Made by a program: the position numbers and the translations under genes
Source of the DNA: Anarhynchus alexandrinus
Lineage: Eukaryota; Chordata; Aves; Charadriiformes; Charadriidae
Length of the DNA stretch: 64,000 nt
Reading direction: 5' to 3'
Assembly: GCA_008711295.1 (NCBI GenBank)
Contig: VUYV01000598.1
Coordinates: forward strand, 125,482 to 189,481
Shown: one piece after another, positions 62,025 through 64,000 of the stretch
Layout: every line of letters starts with the position of its first letter
Numbering within the stretch: the first letter of the stretch is position 1
Notes under the pieces: model-generated
Databases searched by the model: none
Told to the model about the DNA's origin: nothing
What the model saw: only the letters and a program-made list of their open reading frames with translations

Positions 62025-62069
62025 AGTCTAGCTAGTATAGAGCATAGTTATTACAGTCTAGCTAGTATA
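62025..62069. repeat. 15-bp direct repeat AGTCTAGCTAGTATA, 30-bp period
   Basis: The same 15 bases occur at 62025-62039 and 62055-62069. The unit contains the palindrome CTAGCTAG. Only the 15-bp core is shared; the intervening 15 bases are different. Confidence 0.88.
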
Positions 62070-62589
62070 TATAAGGAAATGCTTTTTAAACAGTTGTACA
62101 AATGCTTGAAGTGATAAATGTAATCAATTAATAAGGTTATCCTTCATCTCCGTTTCTGCATCTACTTTAGCCACTAAGATTCAGAAAGTCAACATAGAAC
62201 AAGCAGCCATGTTAAAGAGCTCTCTTTAAGCACATTTAAAATATTGCTGTGATTAGTGCTTTGGGAATAATTAAGAATGAAAGGAAAACTTTAAAACACA
62301 TTTAACTTGTTTGCTTTCAACACAGTGTTTAGAGAAAACTTGCATCCTGAAAAAATTTGTTTTTTCAGATGTGCTTCGTTAATGTCTATGTAACCATTTA
62401 CTTGTAATTGGTCACAGAAGTCTAGTAATACAATTTCTCTGCACCGTCTGGATGAAAGTACTAACTCTTACAGAGCAAATATCCACATGGGTAAGCTTCA
62501 AATCCAGCATCTGTGAATATTTATGAAGGCAAATTTGAATGTTACCATATTTACTCTGTCTGTAAAATATGCAAGCCTAGCTGTTGAAA

Positions 62590-62800
62590 ATACCTTTACA
62601 AATTCAAACAAATATTTGAAAGACTTTTTCTTTCTTTGCCTGTAGTTGGGGCAAAACTGGATCATTAGGCAGATGCCATTACATATGCCAGCTCTGAGAT
62701 CCTCTTCAGATTGCAGTCAGTCTCTCTGACCTTGGCCCCTCTGGCTGGACAATTTGTAATTGGGCTCCAGTCTAAGTGATCTGTTACAGTAAAGAATCAA
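62590..62800. promoter_or_regulatory. Candidate conserved non-coding element
   Basis: The block around GGATCATTAGGCAGATGCCA, then ACAATTTGTAATTGGGCTCC is non-repetitive and rich in homeodomain-type words, and it contains no long homopolymer. Support is by texture only. Confidence 0.22.
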
Positions 62801-64000
62801 ACTACTTATGCTGCCATCATGGCTGGCTTAAAGAACATTTCAATGTCAAACTAGTAAGGCTGTTACACTGCTTAGAAGAGAACAGCATTTTACCAAAAGA
62901 TAATCAGAGACGCATTCTAATGAAAAGCGATCTTTACTAGGGAAAAATCTCCCTATCTTTCTTTGACACTTGGTTTGGAATTGGGAAATTCCAAAGTATT
63001 TTACTTTCCAGTGAATAGAGACCATGTTCTATGGTATCCTAGGAGTCTACTGGTGAAATGGCTTGAAGGGCAGGATTATCAAATTGAGAGAATTGTCTCA
63101 AGAAGTGGACCATAAGAAACAAGAGGGAAAGGGGATGAAAATGAATATTTGTCAAAATGTGTTTAGAGGGTGATAGAAGTCCAACAAATCTAAGAGTCCT
63201 ACCATTCATGTGAGCAGATCAGCCCAAGTACATTGGGTCCAACTACCTCAAGTTTTCTGTTTGTGTGCAGATGAGTTCTGCATCACATCAGTGGTCACTC
63301 TGGTGTCACTCAGGTGCAATGGGCTCAATGTGCCCACTTGGGTATGTGCAACAGTTGCAACGTGTTCCAGGTGCACCGGACATGATGAGCACAGACAGGC
63401 TCAACGTCTCTTACACAGTGAGTCCCATATGCCTGGGATAAATTGGTCTCATTGTGCATGAGATGCCAGGGATGCTAGGCATCCAAAAATATGGTGGGTT
63501 ACTATTCAAAGCAATATCCAGAGTGTCAGAGTTCATTGGCAGGAAACTGCTGCAGAAATACTAACTAAAGTTCCAAACCGAAAAATACTACATAGGACTC
63601 CACAGCTACTCAATGAAATTTTCATTTTCCCCTCCTCAGGACCATTACCACTTTGTCTCCTGGGGAGTGTTCACTGTAGCTAGAAAGCCTGGAAAATGAT
63701 TGCAAGTCAAAGACCATTTTCACAAAGACAATTTGCAGAAAACAAAGAACAATAACTATAACAAGTGACTGTGATAGAAAACCCTATTTTATTTTCAAAG
63801 CCAGAACTCATATCTTGTTCCATAATGCAGTTGCTATCAATTGTATATGTATGAGGAGATGGAGGAAACCAGAAGTAAGGCAATCAAGTCCAAAAATTTT
63901 TATGATCTTTTATGAGAATTTCTATCAGTTTTTCAGTTTGTTTTATAAAAGGCTGTGGAATAATTTCAAGTGACAAAAGGCTATATTCTAAGTTAGGATT

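Larger units (their letters stand above)
57625..64000. other. Single-copy-like non-coding DNA to the window end
   Basis: Besides the half-palindrome at 60391 and the direct repeat at 62025, nothing is recognised. From about 61 kb on, the sequence is AT-rich. A small inverted repeat, GATGCC (63462-63467) with GGCATC (63478-63483), lies in a stretch of richer sequence (63.2-63.5 kb). Confidence 0.55.

Noticed and set aside
1..64000. CRISPR arrays, operons, ribosome binding sites, bacterial mobile elements, phage genes
   Set aside because: The sequence is vertebrate in character (CR1 LINEs, low coding density, AT-rich single-copy DNA); none of these structures was seen.
1..64000. Endogenous retrovirus or LTR element
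   Set aside because: No paired long terminal repeats, primer-binding site or gag/pol-like frame was recognised on either strand.
1..64000. tRNA, rRNA or well-known microRNA genes
   Set aside because: No cloverleaf with both A and B boxes and no familiar mature microRNA sequence was seen; the B-box-like word at 6437 lacks an A box.

Overview
This 64 kb window looks like bird (avian) nuclear DNA, and I find no host protein-coding gene in it. The main evidence is two 5'-truncated CR1 LINEs with the bird-type 3' end (8-bp ATTCTATG repeats). They lie at about 21007-21950 (minus strand) and 52883-53155 (plus strand). Repeat content is low, most of the DNA looks like AT-rich single-copy sequence, and the remaining repeats are very old and heavily decayed. 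This fits an intron or intergenic stretch of an amniote, most simply a bird. I cannot name the species or chromosome.

Layout. 1-6400: single-copy-like sequence with one weak MIR-like trace near 2.7 kb. 6.4-15.5 kb: more single-copy sequence holding relics of old inverted-repeat elements (6435-6483, 9868-10040, 15443-15504), a GC-rich stretch at 11.56-11.88 kb and two candidate conserved blocks (7.73-7.98 and 10.44-10.72 kb). 18.4 kb: a 38-bp tandem duplication. 21.0-21.95 kb: the larger CR1, whose ORF2 tail carries an in-frame 81-bp duplication. 24-26 kb: palindromic relics. 28.5-28.8 kb: a decayed L2-clade LINE reverse-transcriptase fragment. 34.3 kb and 48.85 kb: MIR/CORE-SINE-like relics. 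35.2-37.0 kb: a GC- and CpG-richer patch. 52.9-53.2 kb: the second CR1, in the opposite orientation to the first. 55.4-60.5 kb: three more palindrome-type relics and a nearly full-length MIR-like SINE at 57.45-57.62 kb. The last 3.5 kb is AT-rich single-copy-like DNA with a 30-bp direct repeat.

No gene network can be described. The open frames other than the CR1 tails are short, have no recognisable domain and lie mostly in GC-rich, stop-poor DNA. The biology visible here is a fossil record of mobile elements (young CR1 over old L2, MIR and inverted-repeat elements) plus several AT-rich, homeodomain-motif-rich blocks that could be conserved regulatory elements. Those blocks need an alignment to test. 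The family assignments of old repeats rest on remembered consensus patterns, not on a database search.
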